Below, piece by piece: positions 1 through 7,402 of a stretch of 64,000 bases of DNA (positions within the stretch are counted from its first letter, which is position 1; the number at the start of each line of letters is the position of its first letter). The position numbers were made by a program, and so were the translations under genes. The notes below the pieces were generated by a model that had not been told where the DNA came from, did no database searches, and saw only the letters and a list, made by a program, of their open reading frames with translations. The stretch is from Hyphococcus luteus. GTDB lineage: Bacteria > Pseudomonadota > Alphaproteobacteria > Caulobacterales > Parvularculaceae. The stretch covers positions 62,001 to 126,000 of the forward strand of contig NZ_PJCH01000010.1 of assembly GCF_002943565.1 (NCBI RefSeq). Direction: 5' to 3'.

Positions 1-423
1 AGCATGTGGACGCCTTCGCCGGAGCCGGTGAGTTTCGCCGATGCGTTCCCCGTGCTGGTGACGAGCACGGGCTCTCTGGCGGCGCTTAATCGCGATATTG
101 AGGCTCATGGCGGCGCGGCCGTTCCCATGGCGCGGTTCCGTCCGAATATTGTCGTCGATTGCGATGAGGACTGGCCGGAAGATAACTGGCGCAGGCTGAA
201 GATCGGCGGCGTCGAACTCGACCTTGTCAAACCATGCGACCGCTGCATTGTGACGACGACCGATCAACGCTCCGGCGCGCGCATGGGGCCGGAGCCGATC
301 GCCTCCCTGGCGCGCATTCACCGTTCCACGGACCCGCGCATCAAAGGCGTGATTTTCGGCATGAACGCCGCGCCGCGCGCGCTCGGCGACATCGCCGTGG
401 GCGACAGCGTCGAGGCGTCATAG
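1..423 (+). CDS. MOSC domain protein, C-terminal part (cut by window start)
   Basis: The reading frame is open to the first base, so the N-terminus lies outside the window. The visible 140 residues match the MOSC domain of YcbX-like proteins: an ARFRPNIVV strand, the cysteine segment CDRC followed by a TTTDQ.SG stretch, and a closing GVIFGMNA motif. MOSC proteins bind sulfur or molybdenum cofactor and act in reductive pathways such as N-hydroxylated compound reduction or as sulfur carriers. The Cys of CDRC is the usual candidate sulfur-binding residue. The gene ends 2 bases before the convergent zinc-ribbon gene. Substrate is not predictable from this fragment. Confidence 0.85.
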   Translation, partial: SMWTPSPEPVSFADAFPVLVTSTGSLAALNRDIEAHGGAAVPMARFRPNIVVDCDEDWPEDNWRRLKIGGVELDLVKPCDRCIVTTTDQRSGARMGPEPIASLARIHRSTDPRIKGVIFGMNAAPRALGDIAVGDSVEAS

Positions 424-425
424 CC

Positions 426-653
426 CTAATGGTGATGCGGCTCGATATTGAGCTTGCCGCACTTGCCGCATTTGATCACCGCGCCATGCGCGTCATGGTG
501 AGCCACATTAACCAAGAGCTTGGTCTTGCAGCCGCCACAGCGATAAGTCTCGTCGCCGCCGCCTTCGCGCAAAGGCGCGCCGGCCGTATGCTGTTCGATG
601 TCGGCGCCTTTGGCGCGCTCCGGATCGATCACGATCATGTCGAATTGCGGCAT
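426..653 (-). CDS. Small zinc-ribbon protein
   Basis: A 75-residue protein with two CxxC knuckles (CGGC near residue 39 and CGKC near 63) separated by about 20 residues, the layout of a zinc ribbon. A His-rich tail (EPHHH) closes the protein. ATG start at 653. Zinc ribbons of this size usually mediate protein or nucleic acid contacts; no catalytic residues are visible. It is convergent with the MOSC gene and divergent from the acylphosphatase gene, so it is probably transcribed alone. Function unknown; the zinc-binding fold is the only supported statement. Confidence 0.75.
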   Translation of the reverse strand: MPQFDMIVIDPERAKGADIEQHTAGAPLREGGGDETYRCGGCKTKLLVNVAHHDAHGAVIKCGKCGKLNIEPHHH

Positions 654-745
654 GGACGGTTTCCTTTCTTCGATTCAGTGCAGCCGCTTTCGCCGCGCCT
701 GACAAGCCCTTAGACTCTGTTGAAGCATGACAAGGAAGCGGCGCG

Positions 746-1024
746 ATGGCTGACAAAACCGTGCAGGTCCGCATCACGGGACGCGTGCAGGGCGTCGCCT
801 ACAGGGCCTGGACGCAGGATGCGGCGCGGGCGCGCCGGCTTTCCGGCTGGGTGCGCAATTGCCCCGACGGCGCCGTCGAGGCGGTGTTTTCGGGACCTTC
901 AGAGGCGGTCGACGCCATGCTTGCGCTTTGCCGTGAAGGCCCGCCTGCCGCGCGGGTCGATGCCGTCGAAACCGAGGACGCCATAGCCGCGCAAACGGAC
1001 GGGGAATTCTATATCCGCTACTGA
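746..1024 (+). CDS. acyP: Acylphosphatase
   Basis: A 92-residue protein, the normal length for acylphosphatases, which hydrolyse acyl phosphates such as 1,3-bisphosphoglycerate or carbamoyl phosphate in the cytosol. The phosphate-binding loop GRVQGVAYR near residues 12-20 supplies the catalytic Arg, and the second signature (GWVRNCPDGAVEA, about residues 34-46) supplies the catalytic Asn. In this copy the usual Phe of the GVxFR motif is Tyr, a common conservative variant. ATG start preceded by an AAGGAAG-type ribosome site. Monocistronic between a divergent zinc ribbon and a convergent GST. Confidence 0.93.
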   Translation: MADKTVQVRITGRVQGVAYRAWTQDAARARRLSGWVRNCPDGAVEAVFSGPSEAVDAMLALCREGPPAARVDAVETEDAIAAQTDGEFYIRY

Positions 1025-1037
1025 AGATTTGCAGGCG

Positions 1038-1676
1038 TCAGGCCGCTTCCCGGAAGTCGCCAAGCTGCGCCTCAAGGGCGCGACTGAAGGCCGGCCGGCT
1101 TGTACAGCGGTCGATATAGGCGGCAAGACATGGATCGCGTTCGGCGATCGCGGGAAGAATCCGCAAGACCGTCGACATGACGAGATCGCCTGCGGTGAAA
1201 TTGTCTCCGTCGAGAAATTTCTTGTCGCCGAGCGCGCTCGACAAGGCGTCGAGACGTTTGTTCATGAATTCGACAGCGCTTGGTCGGCGCAGTTTTGCCC
1301 ACTCTTCATCGGCATAAAACAAGTCGATCAGCGCCACATTCATGATGAAGGGCTCAATGGAGTTGAGCGCCGCAACGAGCCATTGCTGTGCCTTGGCGCG
1401 GGCCTTCGCCTCTTTTGGCAACAACGCTTCGCAGCGTTCGCCGATATGCAGAACGATGGCGCCCGTTTCAAACAGAGAGAGTCCGTCCTCCTCGAAAACC
1501 GGCACCTGCCCGAATGGCTGGAGCGCGCGATAGTCCGGCTTGTCCTGGTCGCCCTGCTCGAGAAGGTGCGTCTTGTAAGGAAGCCCTGCTTCTTCCAGCG
1601 CCCAGCGCACGCGCAGATCGCGCACCTGGCCTTTGGCGAAATCGGGGACCCAGGCGAACGCGGAAATGGTGATCAT
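1038..1676 (-). CDS. Glutathione S-transferase family protein
   Basis: A 212-residue GST: N-terminal thioredoxin-like half with RVRWALEEAGLPY (helix 1) and the cis-Pro strand GQVPVFEED followed by LFETGAIVLHI, then an all-helical C-terminal half with the N-capping segment FTAGDLVMSTVLR. The start at 1676 is chosen because an AAAGGAG ribosome site lies just upstream; a longer in-frame extension would run into the preceding gene. It is the last gene of a four-gene unit with ArsR, SRPBCC and YCII proteins, a set seen together in many proteobacteria, so a small-molecule detoxification role is likely. Substrate unknown. Confidence 0.9.
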   Translation of the reverse strand: MITISAFAWVPDFAKGQVRDLRVRWALEEAGLPYKTHLLEQGDQDKPDYRALQPFGQVPVFEEDGLSLFETGAIVLHIGERCEALLPKEAKARAKAQQWLVAALNSIEPFIMNVALIDLFYADEEWAKLRRPSAVEFMNKRLDALSSALGDKKFLDGDNFTAGDLVMSTVLRILPAIAERDPCLAAYIDRCTSRPAFSRALEAQLGDFREAA

Positions 1677-1707
1677 CAGGGTTTCTCCTTTTGTCGTTAT
1701 ACGGACG

Positions 1708-2058
1708 TTACATTCCGGGCATGGGCAGGCATTCCATGATCTCGACGGAATCACCTGGAAAGATCGAAAAGTGCGGATGGTTTTCAAACATCTGCGCCGC
1801 CGCTTCGTGGGATTGCGCCTCGACAACGATGTATCCCGCCAGATTGTTCTTGGTGTCGGATATTCCGTCCGGACCGGCGCGTTTGGTTTTGCCGAGCGGG
1901 CCGCCCTCAACAACAATAGCCTTCGCGTGCGCGGCGCCCCAATCCGTCCAGGCTTTCATGCCTTTTTCTTCGCGCTTCTTACGTTCCGCCTCATCTAGGG
2001 CCTGCCATTTTTCAAATGACGCCGGCGTTCCTGTGTAGACAGCCAGAAATTGTTTCAT
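1708..2058 (-). CDS. YCII/DGPF domain protein
   Basis: A 116-residue YCII-related protein. This ferredoxin-like fold is common in small enzymes or sensors that accompany SRPBCC and ECF or ArsR regulators. The family is visible in the MKQFLAVYTG first strand, the VVEGGPLG turn in the middle and the GYIVVEA strand followed by the HPHFSIFPG segment. ATG start with an AAGGAG ribosome site 7 bases upstream. It lies 3 bases downstream of the SRPBCC gene and 31 bases before the GST, so it is co-transcribed. No specific reaction can be assigned. Confidence 0.85.
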   Translation of the reverse strand: MKQFLAVYTGTPASFEKWQALDEAERKKREEKGMKAWTDWGAAHAKAIVVEGGPLGKTKRAGPDGISDTKNNLAGYIVVEAQSHEAAAQMFENHPHFSIFPGDSVEIMECLPMPGM

Positions 2059-2061
2059 GAT

Positions 2062-2532
2062 TTACTCCTTTTCTGGTTTAATAAGGCTTGCGACATAGGT
2101 TTCCTGCTTTGTGAACGCGCTCGACCATCCGCCCATTTGGGAGTCGCGGCGTTCGGCGTTGAGGATTCCCGACTGATGAAAGATCTGTTCGGTCTTGCCA
2201 TCGATTTCGCGGAACAGGATTGTGATGAGGGTTTCAACACCGTCGGAGGGGCCGCCGCTGTCCCAGATGAAGGTGAAAACGAGGCGGCTGTAGGGTTCGA
2301 TCTCCTTGTAGACGCCGCCGAACCAGTTCTCGCCATGCTCGTCCGAACGGATCATCGCGCGGTATTTACCGCCCTCGCGAAAGTCCATCTCAACAACGGG
2401 ACACTCGAATGTCTCCGGGCCCATCCAGTTTTTGAAGTGCTCCGGGTCAGACCACATGGAGAATACAAGCGCAGCGGGCGCGTCGAAGGTGCGGGTGATC
2501 AGGAGTTCGTCATCGGCGAGTTGGGCGCTCAT
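2062..2532 (-). CDS. SRPBCC (AHSA1-type) ligand-binding protein
   Basis: A 156-residue START/Bet v1-fold protein of the AHSA1 subgroup. Diagnostic are the opening segment ITRTFDAPAALVFSMW, DPEHFKNWMGP, the YSRLVFTF strand and the C-terminal helix with WSSAF. The fold makes a hydrophobic pocket for lipophilic small molecules. Its ATG overlaps the stop of the upstream ArsR gene by 4 bases (ATGA), so translation is coupled. In ArsR-SRPBCC pairs of this kind the SRPBCC protein is thought to bind or process the effector; here that is an inference from neighbourhood. Confidence 0.9.
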   Translation of the reverse strand: MSAQLADDELLITRTFDAPAALVFSMWSDPEHFKNWMGPETFECPVVEMDFREGGKYRAMIRSDEHGENWFGGVYKEIEPYSRLVFTFIWDSGGPSDGVETLITILFREIDGKTEQIFHQSGILNAERRDSQMGGWSSAFTKQETYVASLIKPEKE

Positions 2533-2876
2533 TTTCGTTTCTCCTTTTTCTGCAGGCGGGTGAGATAGGCGTCCATTTTATCGAAGCGCTGATCCCAGAA
2601 GCGGCGATAGAAGGAGAGCCAGTCGTCGACGCCTTTCAGGGCTTTCGGTTCGAGCTTGCAGGGCCGCCATTGGGCGTCGCGCCCGCGCGTGATGAGACCG
2701 GCGCTTTCGAGCACTTTCAGATGCCGCGACACGGCGGGAAGGCTGATGTCGAAGGGCTCGGCGATCTCGTTCACCGTCGCTTCTCCTTCCGCCAGCCGGG
2801 CGAGAATGGCCCGGCGCGTCGGGTCGGCAAGCGCAGAGAAAGCAGAGGATAAAGGGTCCATATTTAACCGACTCAT
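2529..2876 (-). CDS. ArsR family winged-helix repressor
   Basis: A 115-residue regulator: the segment FSALADPTRRAILARLAEGE at residues 13-32 and the recognition helix SLPAVSRHLKVLESAGLI (about 45-62) are textbook ArsR winged helix-turn-helix. No ArsR metal box (ELCVCDL) is seen; the equivalent position reads TVNEIAE, so it belongs to the non-metal YgaV/SdpR-like branch. It leads the operon with SRPBCC, YCII and GST. Start at 2876 is an ATG inside a palindrome; an alternative ATG at 2861 would leave the palindrome wholly upstream. Neither start has a clear ribosome site. Confidence 0.92.
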   Translation of the reverse strand: MSRLNMDPLSSAFSALADPTRRAILARLAEGEATVNEIAEPFDISLPAVSRHLKVLESAGLITRGRDAQWRPCKLEPKALKGVDDWLSFYRRFWDQRFDKMDAYLTRLQKKEKRK

Positions 2877-2900
2877 TAATTAACAAGAATGTTAAATAAT
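2875..2900. promoter_or_regulatory. Palindromic operator of the ArsR operon
   Basis: An imperfect inverted repeat whose core is TTAACA-AGAA-TGTTAA (2880-2895), extended outward by ATTA/TAAT on both sides with one mismatch. It is AT-rich in a GC-rich neighbourhood and sits exactly at the start of the ArsR gene, as expected for an autoregulatory operator. Binding by the local ArsR protein is inferred. Confidence 0.7.
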
Positions 2901-2952
2901 GGAACCCCAGCCGCCCTGTCAAGCAGGCGCCCAAAAACCGGAAAAACGCTGT

Positions 2953-4416
2953 TTACTGCTCGCCCGCCGTCTGTCGCATGAGAAGCTCGTACCAGGCTGC
3001 GCCGCGGGCGAGATCCTCGATGAGAACGCGTTCGTTATTGCCGTGAATGCGTTCAAGATCGTCGCTTTGATAAACAAACGGCGTGAAGCGGTAATTGTCG
3101 TCCGCAAGGCCGGTGTAATGGCGCGTGTCCGTGCCCTGTAATGTCAGGAAAGGCGCCGCCGGCACGGTTCCGAAAATCGTCTGCGTCGCGGTTTCGATGG
3201 CGCTGTAGCCGGGCGACATTGTCGAGGAGGCAGGGCTCGGCTCGCGCCCGCCGACGGCCTCCACGGCGATGCGTTCGTCATCGATAAGGCGGATGGCGCG
3301 CTGTTTCACCGCCTCCACAGTATCGCGCGGATGAATGCGGTAATTGACGAAGGCTTTCGTTTGCTGCGGCAGAAGGTTCACCTTGGCGCCGCCTTCGATG
3401 ATGGTCGGCGCCGTCGTCGTGTGAAGCGCGGCGGCGGTGGTCGGGCTCTCGCCAAGCTGTGCTTTAATCATCGGCCCGGTGAGCCAGAGATTGGCGAGCG
3501 CCAGGCGCTGCAGGAACGGCATTTCACCCGCGATGGCGTGCAGGAAGGCGACCATGTTTTCGTCGAGTTCGAGCGGATAAGGATTGTCCGTCACCGCAAT
3601 GACGGCGCGCGCGGCGAGGCTCACCGCCGTGTCCTTGCCCGGCGCCGAGGAATGCCCGCCTTCGGCGTGCGCGGTGAAGCGCAGGGTGGTTGCGCCTTTC
3701 TCGCCGATTGAAATCAGCGCGACAGGCGAGGCGACGCCGGGGATCAGCCCCTGAACGAGGCCTGAGCCTTCGTCCAGCGTCCATTCGAAATGAACGCCGC
3801 GGTCTTTCAAGAGCTTCGCAATCTCGCCGGCGCCGTCGAACCCGCCGAGTTCTTCGTCATGACCGAACATAAGATAGATGTCCCGCGCCGGTTGAAACCC
3901 TTCCGAGGCGAGGCGCTCAACCGCTTCCATGATGGCGATAAGCTGGCCTTTATTGTCCATGGCGCCGCGGCCCCACACTGCGCCGTTATGGACGGCGCCG
4001 GAAAAGGCCGGCCGCGTCCATAAACTTTCCGTGCCTTGCTCCACCGGGACGACGTCCATATGGGCGATCAGGCCGACGGGCTTTTCTTCTCCCGACCCCT
4101 CCCACTTATAAAGCAGGGAATGACCGTTCACGATCTCCCGCGTCATGGCGCCGTGCGCCGCCGGATAGGCGTTTTCGAGAAAGGCGGCGAATGCGGCGAA
4201 GGCTTCCCCTTCGGGCGGCGTTTGCGTGTTCCAGGAAATGGTTTCGATCTTGATGGCGCGGGAGAGCCGCTCGGCGATGGCGTTTCCGTCATGAGGCGTG
4301 TAAGCGGCGTAGGGGGCGGCGCGGCTTTCTGGCCCCGGCAGCATGAGCGTGCGCCCGACTAGAACCAGAACGAGAAACGCGAAACCGCCCGCGAGGGCCA
4401 AACCGATTTTTTTCAT
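2953..4416 (-). CDS. Membrane-anchored M20 family metallopeptidase (PM20D1/carboxypeptidase S type)
   Basis: A 487-residue M20 enzyme with an N-terminal hydrophobic anchor (about residues 4-24) and no obvious cleavage site. Zinc ligands follow the family: the AHMDVVPV segment (His, then catalytic Asp), GRGAMDNKG (bridging Asp), and GHDEELGG (general base Glu-Glu). A dimerisation lid domain with the LNVNYRIHPRD-like NYRIHPRD motif follows. PM20D1-like enzymes cleave or form N-acyl amino acids or dipeptides. Start at 4416 chosen over 4437 because of the GGAG site upstream and the clean signal anchor. Catalytic domain is probably periplasmic. Transcribed alone. Confidence 0.9.
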   Translation of the reverse strand: MKKIGLALAGGFAFLVLVLVGRTLMLPGPESRAAPYAAYTPHDGNAIAERLSRAIKIETISWNTQTPPEGEAFAAFAAFLENAYPAAHGAMTREIVNGHSLLYKWEGSGEEKPVGLIAHMDVVPVEQGTESLWTRPAFSGAVHNGAVWGRGAMDNKGQLIAIMEAVERLASEGFQPARDIYLMFGHDEELGGFDGAGEIAKLLKDRGVHFEWTLDEGSGLVQGLIPGVASPVALISIGEKGATTLRFTAHAEGGHSSAPGKDTAVSLAARAVIAVTDNPYPLELDENMVAFLHAIAGEMPFLQRLALANLWLTGPMIKAQLGESPTTAAALHTTTAPTIIEGGAKVNLLPQQTKAFVNYRIHPRDTVEAVKQRAIRLIDDERIAVEAVGGREPSPASSTMSPGYSAIETATQTIFGTVPAAPFLTLQGTDTRHYTGLADDNYRFTPFVYQSDDLERIHGNNERVLIEDLARGAAWYELLMRQTAGEQ

Positions 4417-4535
4417 TTTCGAAACTCCGGAACGCACGGCTTTGTGTTATGCGCGGCAGCTAGCGCGCCGTCGAGGTTCATGCGCAGATTAGGACGGCGT
4501 ATGCAAAGCCCCCTCACGCCGATATGATGACTCTT

Positions 4536-5465
4536 ATGACCACGCTCCTATACACCCACGCCTCTTTCGGCGCCCATGAAGTCCCGCCCGGCCATGTGGA
4601 GCATCCCGGCCGTTACGCCGCCGTCGAGAAGGCGCTGGAACAGGAGGCGTTCACGGCGCTCGAACGCCGGGTCCCGCCGCGCGCCAGCGCCGGGCAGGTA
4701 GAGCTTGTCCATCCGCCGCGTTTCCGCGAACTCGTCGAGGACAATGCGCCGGCCGAAGGTCTTGCGCAGTTCGACGCCGACACCTTCGCCGGCCCCCATT
4801 CTCTCGACGCGAGCTTGCGGGCCGCCGGCGGCGCCTGCGCGGGCGTTGATGCGGTTTACGCCGGCGAGGCCAAAAACGCTTTCGTCGCCGCCCGCCCGCC
4901 GGGCCACCACGCCGAGCCGGAACGCGCCATGGGCTTTTGCCTTTTCAACGGGGCCGCCATCGCGGCGCTTCACGCCCGCGCCGCCCACGGCGCCAAACGC
5001 GTCGCCGTGGTCGATTTCGACGTCCATCACGGCAACGGGACGGAGGCCGCCTTCTGGAACGAGGAAGACGCCTTTTACGCCTCCTCCCATGAATGGCCGC
5101 AATATCCGGGCACAGGCCGGACAACGGACCGGGGCGGCTTCGACAATATCGCCAACGCCCCGCTCGCCGGCGGCGAGGGGAGCGAGGCCTTCCGCCGCGC
5201 CTGGGGAGAAACCCTGCTGCCCGCCCTGTCCGATTTCGGGCCGGATTTGATCGTCATTTCCGCCGGCTTCGACGCCCACCGGGCGGACCCCCTGGGCGGG
5301 CTGCAGCTCACGGAGGCGGATTTCGCCTGGGTGACCGCCGAAATCGCCGGCGTCGCCCGGGACAAGGCCGCCGGGCGGCTCGTTTCCATCCTCGAGGGCG
5401 GTTATGACCTGCCGGCGCTGGGGCGAAGCGCCGCCGCCCATGTCAAAGCCTTGATGGAAGCGTGA
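4536..5465 (+). CDS. Histone deacetylase superfamily (class II-like) amidohydrolase
   Basis: A roughly 309-residue arginase-fold, zinc-dependent deacetylase. Active-site elements are all present: the tandem His of RPPGHHAEP, the DVHHGNGT segment that carries the zinc-binding Asp and His, and SAGFDAHRADPLGG with the second zinc Asp. Bacterial members deacetylate acetylpolyamines or other small acetyl-amines; histones are not the substrate. The ATG at 4536 gives the usual MTTLLYTH beginning; 4524 is an alternative. In many alphaproteobacteria an HDAC-like gene lies near xseB and dxs, and the same holds here at larger spacing. Confidence 0.92.
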   Translation: MTTLLYTHASFGAHEVPPGHVEHPGRYAAVEKALEQEAFTALERRVPPRASAGQVELVHPPRFRELVEDNAPAEGLAQFDADTFAGPHSLDASLRAAGGACAGVDAVYAGEAKNAFVAARPPGHHAEPERAMGFCLFNGAAIAALHARAAHGAKRVAVVDFDVHHGNGTEAAFWNEEDAFYASSHEWPQYPGTGRTTDRGGFDNIANAPLAGGEGSEAFRRAWGETLLPALSDFGPDLIVISAGFDAHRADPLGGLQLTEADFAWVTAEIAGVARDKAAGRLVSILEGGYDLPALGRSAAAHVKALMEA

Positions 5466-5506
5466 AAACCGCGTCATAAGGGCGGCGAGACAAAGCAGCA
5501 CCCTTA

Positions 5507-6121
5507 ATGACCGGCCGCATCATCACCGCACGCCACGGGCGTCCCGACCTCTCCCGTGATGTCACCATCACGGCGCGGGAATATGGCGAGTGGTGGGCGC
5601 GCTATGACGAGAGCGGCCTGCACCCCGACGAGCGCCCGCCGGAAAGCCTTATCGCCCTCGCCCGGGGCGCGAAGACGGTTCTCTCCTCGACCCTGCCGCG
5701 GGCGATCGAGACCGCGGCCAAGGCCACCGGCGGCGCCCGCGAGGTTCCGGCGGACCCGATCTATGTGGAGGCGCCGCTGCCGGCGCCGCCGCTGCCCGAC
5801 TTCCTGAAATTAAAGCCCGGCCTGTGGGGCGTCGTCTCGCGGGCTTTCTGGATCCTGGGCTACGCCCCGGCGGGCGTCGAGCACAATCGCGAAACCTGGG
5901 CGCGGGTCGACGAAATCGCCGCGCGCCTCGACGCGCTCTCGCAAAAGGGCGACGTTCTTTTATGCGCCCATGGCTATCTCAACTGGATGATCGACCGGCG
6001 CCTCTTGCGCGAGGGCTGGAAACGCACCGAACGCGAAGGCGGCAACCACTACTGGTCCTGGCGCATCTACGAACCCGCGGGCGATAAACGCGCGGTGGGG
6101 GCGGAGGTCGCGGCGGAGTAG
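5507..6121 (+). CDS. Histidine phosphatase family protein
   Basis: A 204-residue member of the phosphoglycerate-mutase-like histidine phosphatases. The catalytic ARHG motif is at residues 8-11, the STLPRAIETA segment supplies the second phosphate-pocket Arg, and the late LLCAHGYLNW supplies the second His. The usual RHG(E/Q) continuation reads RHGRPD. The gene starts 41 bases after the deacetylase on the same strand, so the two are probably co-transcribed. Substrate unknown. Confidence 0.88.
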   Translation: MTGRIITARHGRPDLSRDVTITAREYGEWWARYDESGLHPDERPPESLIALARGAKTVLSSTLPRAIETAAKATGGAREVPADPIYVEAPLPAPPLPDFLKLKPGLWGVVSRAFWILGYAPAGVEHNRETWARVDEIAARLDALSQKGDVLLCAHGYLNWMIDRRLLREGWKRTEREGGNHYWSWRIYEPAGDKRAVGAEVAAE

Positions 6122-6252
6122 GGGGGCTCTGAAATGAGGGAGCTTCGTGATCGGTACACAGCATCAGTTCCGACGCCAAAGCGGATATCCGGCTATACTT
6201 CAGAGACGTAGAGGACCGACGCTGGAATCCTAGTCATTGAAAAAGCCTCTGC

Positions 6253-7185
6253 TTATTCCTCATCCTCATCTAATCCGTAGTGGAGGTAATCAGATACTGC
6301 GACATTAAGCATGTCTCTTCGGGTCCCGAAATCTGAAACATCCTCTTCGTAGAGAGTTTCGAGTTCGTCCATGACTTTTAGCTTCTTGCGGTCGCACCTA
6401 AGTGCGGCAATGTAATCGGCTTCCAAAGCAGAATCGAAGGAAAGAGCTTCAATGCACTCGCGTAAGAATTTGGTATTAGCTCCTGTCGGGATATCTGATA
6501 AGAAGTAGACGAGAAGTTCTATCTGTAGAATGTCCTCATTTTCAAAATCGAAGCTTTGGAACTGAAAGATTTTTGAAGCTTTCGACCCATATTCAATTTC
6601 ATAGGTGTAAAGGTTCAGTCTGCCAGCTTCATTTCTAATAATGTTGAATATGGGCACTACGATTTTTGAAATGACTTTGCCTACAAATTTCTTATGACGA
6701 CGTTCGTTTGGGGTGACAAAGAACATAGTTTTAGTGTCAATTTTGATCTTGAGATATTTTTCAAGAAAAATATTCAAGTCATCTCGCTCCTGTGCAGGAG
6801 CGGTGGCGGACGCTAGGCTATATCTTCCATAGCGATGCGAATTGTAGAAACGTGATAGAAGGCTGATAAACTCGTTGTGTACCTGCCCTAATGTCAGAGA
6901 GTGATTTTCTTTTAAGCGTCTCAGCAGTTCTTGGTGGCTGTGAGTTATAAGTTCCTGTTCAAACGCCTCTTGATCGGTGTGGTGATCATGTTCGGTCAAG
7001 ATCAGCGCAATTTTAAGCAACCTTTCGATGCCTACTGACACCGCATAGAGAAACTCGAACGCGTCTTCTTCTCCGGCAAAGGTCTCCATTTGATGGAAAG
7101 TCTGAAGGCCGTTATACAAAAACCGTCCCGCGATATCGAGTTCGGTTCCAAGGTTGAAGTTTTTCCAATATTCGTCTGGCTGCAT
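6253..7185 (-). CDS. Orphan AT-rich hypothetical protein
   Basis: A 310-residue protein I do not recognise. Composition differs from every neighbour: it uses many A/T-ending codons and is rich in Phe, Ile, Lys and Asn. The N-terminal 150 residues look all-helical, with a GIERLLKIALIL helix followed by a HSHQELLRRLKENHS helix and FYNSHRYGRYSL, vaguely like HEPN-type helical bundles, but no firm Rx4-6H signature can be claimed. The C-terminal half is mixed, ending in a very acidic tail (GLDEDEE). ATG at 7185. It stands alone between + strand genes, which together with base composition suggests recent transfer. Confidence 0.75.
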   Translation of the reverse strand: MQPDEYWKNFNLGTELDIAGRFLYNGLQTFHQMETFAGEEDAFEFLYAVSVGIERLLKIALILTEHDHHTDQEAFEQELITHSHQELLRRLKENHSLTLGQVHNEFISLLSRFYNSHRYGRYSLASATAPAQERDDLNIFLEKYLKIKIDTKTMFFVTPNERRHKKFVGKVISKIVVPIFNIIRNEAGRLNLYTYEIEYGSKASKIFQFQSFDFENEDILQIELLVYFLSDIPTGANTKFLRECIEALSFDSALEADYIAALRCDRKKLKVMDELETLYEEDVSDFGTRRDMLNVAVSDYLHYGLDEDEE

Positions 7186-7402
7186 CGGTTAAGCCCTCTT
7201 TGACGGTCATATCGCGCGCCAAGTTGAATCTTAGACTTTTGACTTCGAACAGATATAATAAAACTATTTAAAGCCTTCTTTGAGGGTTTTGGCGACGTAG
7301 TTAAAACGTGGGGGGCAAGGTATTCTCCGCGCCTTGGCGCTCCTTCCCGTTAATCAAACCCCACCCCTTCCCCTCAATGCTGCATTGCGGTAAGGGCCGC
7401 GA

